A stretch of DNA of 35,023 nt from Pseudomonadota bacterium (GTDB taxonomy: Bacteria; Myxococcota_A; Polyangia; Polyangiales; Polyangiaceae): the NCBI GenBank assembly GCA_023428245.1, contig JAEYYX010000016.1:1-35023 (forward strand), given 5' to 3'. The position numbers and the translations under genes are program-made. The first letter of the stretch is position 1; each line of letters opens with the position of its first letter. Shown in pieces: positions 34,196-35,023 of the stretch. The notes under the pieces are model-generated. The model made no database searches, was not told where the DNA came from, and saw only the letters and a program-made list of their open reading frames with translations.

Positions 34196-34633
34196 ATGGG
34201 AACGAACTTTACGACTGCCACGCTCAACGCGATCAAAGAACCTTTTGAGATCGTAAACGAGCGTGCGAACATCAACTATCGCGGCGAACTAGACGGGAAG
34301 ATCCTCTGGGCGTCGGCGAACTCCCACTTCGCGCGACTCCTGAACGCTGATGGAACCCCTTGCCAATCGGCCGCCAGCATCACGTCGCTCAAGAACACGT
34401 TCCAACTGGAGCAGCGGACGCCTGGCAGAAACAAGGAGGGTCGTATCCACATGGACCTCAACTACTTCAACAATGCTGGCGACTATTGTAACGGTCGCGG
34501 GATCTCGGACAGCGATCGTCAGGCAATTATCGCTTGTTTCAGGAACGGGGGGCTCCTCTACTTCTGCGTCGCCAAGGACGAGCGGCACGACGTTGGCCTC
34601 GACCTTTACGTCAACCTGCGCTGCGAGACATAA
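34196..34633 (+). CDS. Unknown protein, second of a tandem related pair (145 aa)
   Basis: The ribosome site AGGGAGG lies 5 nt before the ATG and 10 nt separate it from the gene upstream. The matching elements are YRGELDGKILWA, LKNTFQLEQRTPGRNKEGRI, a central YFNNAGDY region, GGLLYFCVA and DLYVNLRC. Identity to its neighbour is low but the order and spacing agree, which points to an old gene duplication. This copy has four Cys residues, while the first has two. It has no signal peptide. The function is unknown; the compact beta-rich pattern would suit a binding protein or lectin-like fold, but I have no motif to prove that. Confidence 0.7.
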   Translation: MGTNFTTATLNAIKEPFEIVNERANINYRGELDGKILWASANSHFARLLNADGTPCQSAASITSLKNTFQLEQRTPGRNKEGRIHMDLNYFNNAGDYCNGRGISDSDRQAIIACFRNGGLLYFCVAKDERHDVGLDLYVNLRCET

Positions 34634-34664
34634 TTCCCCCCTTCGAAGGAAAGGAGGTAAACCC

Positions 34665-34927
34665 TTGCCCGTGTCGTCCGCCTCCCTCCTCGGGCTTCTC
34701 CTTGTCCTCGTTGCCCTCGGCTGCGAAGGACAGAAGCCCCCGCCTACTCGACCGACTTTGCCCGCCGTCACCACTGCCCCGACTCGAGCGTCTCGACTTA
34801 CGAGGAGGGATCGGGGAAAAAGCGCGTCATCGGCTGCGGAGAAAGTGAGCTCTATGTGTACGAGTGCGCTTCGCGACCGCCGATGGGACGCTCTGAGCGT
34901 ACATCCTCGCCGATGCCCGTCTTGTGA
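34665..34927 (+). pseudogene. Small myxobacterial-type lipoprotein, interrupted by a frameshift
   Basis: AAGGAGG at 34651-34657 precedes a TTG start at 34665 by 7 nt. The first frame gives a clear lipoprotein signal, SSASLLGLLLVLVALGC, then becomes unstructured. From about 34740 the frame shifted by one base reads DFARRHHCPDSSVS, then KRVIGCGESELYVYECA, and stops at 34927. CPxxxV followed by V-GCG-x-Y-C is a pattern I recall in many short myxobacterial lipoproteins. Joining both frames needs one extra base, and a C5 run at 34737-34741 lies at the junction. It is either a recent pseudogene or a sequencing error in an intact gene. Without the shift, the first frame runs on to 34940. Confidence 0.65.
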
Positions 34928-34955
34928 TGAGGGCAGGTGATCTGAGGATCGGCGC

Positions 34956-35023
34956 GTGGCGGAGCCGAATCTCGAGAAGCTGAAGGCGGAAATTTTGAAG
35001 GCGCGTCGCGGGGGACGTGGTGC
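34956..35023 (+). CDS. 5' end of a gene cut by the window edge
   Basis: A GTG at 34956 with GAGG 8 nt upstream opens a frame that stays open to the window end. The visible residues read MAEPNLEKLKAEILKARRG, an amphipathic charged helix. It is too short to identify. Confidence 0.4.
   Translation, partial: MAEPNLEKLKAEILKARRGGRG

Overview
The window looks like a chromosomal segment from a large, GC-rich myxobacterial genome (Myxococcota, probably Polyangiales; this is inference). The grounds are the high GC content, frequent GTG and TTG starts, many lipoproteins whose signal cysteine is followed by a long Gly/Ser/Ala linker, a DUF1592/DUF1552 pair, a MopE-type metal-motif plus RCC1 propeller lipoprotein, an FGE-like lipoprotein, and a short lipoprotein carrying a CP...GCG motif that I associate with this group. 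I see no tRNA, rRNA, CRISPR array, transposase or phage gene.

Layout. 1-1.8 kb: a Cys-rich lipoprotein and a Tat/lipoprotein-type MsrA, both on the minus strand. 1.9-6.3 kb (plus): an NfeD / SPFH-band-7 pair, then MenB of the bicarbonate-independent type, then a transmembrane Ser/Thr kinase. 6.3-9.3 kb (minus): a 983-residue protein whose C-terminal half is a MidA/NDUFAF7-type methyltransferase, divergent from a catalase-peroxidase KatG that appears to carry a lipoprotein signal. 11.9-17.0 kb (minus): a tandem-DUF3237 lipoprotein and the DUF1592-DUF1552 pair.

17.3-26.5 kb (minus): a tightly packed seven-gene chemosensory operon, cheW-cheR(TPR)-cheW-mcp(CHASE3)-cheA/REC-cheB-hybrid kinase. 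Its composition is that of Wsp-type alternative-cellular-function systems. The usual diguanylate cyclase output is replaced by a protein with three receivers and a histidine kinase, and its third receiver has lost the phospho-acceptor Asp. No CheY, flagellar or GGDEF gene is visible, so the output is open.

26.7-29.2 kb (minus): two ferritin-like, putative diiron proteins and a 62-residue Cys-rich protein. Each has a short inverted repeat within about 25 nt of its start codon. A 19-bp tandem duplication straddles one stop codon.

29.4-35.0 kb: an FGE/SUMF1-like lipoprotein (minus), divergent from a seven-repeat RCC1 lipoprotein (plus). These are followed by two tandem unknown genes that look like diverged copies of one another, a frameshifted small lipoprotein, and the 5' end of a last gene cut by the window edge.

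The least described parts are the tandem unknown pair (33.7-34.6 kb), the ferritin-like cluster, the N-terminal half of the MidA-like protein, and the triple-receiver kinase output of the chemosensory operon.
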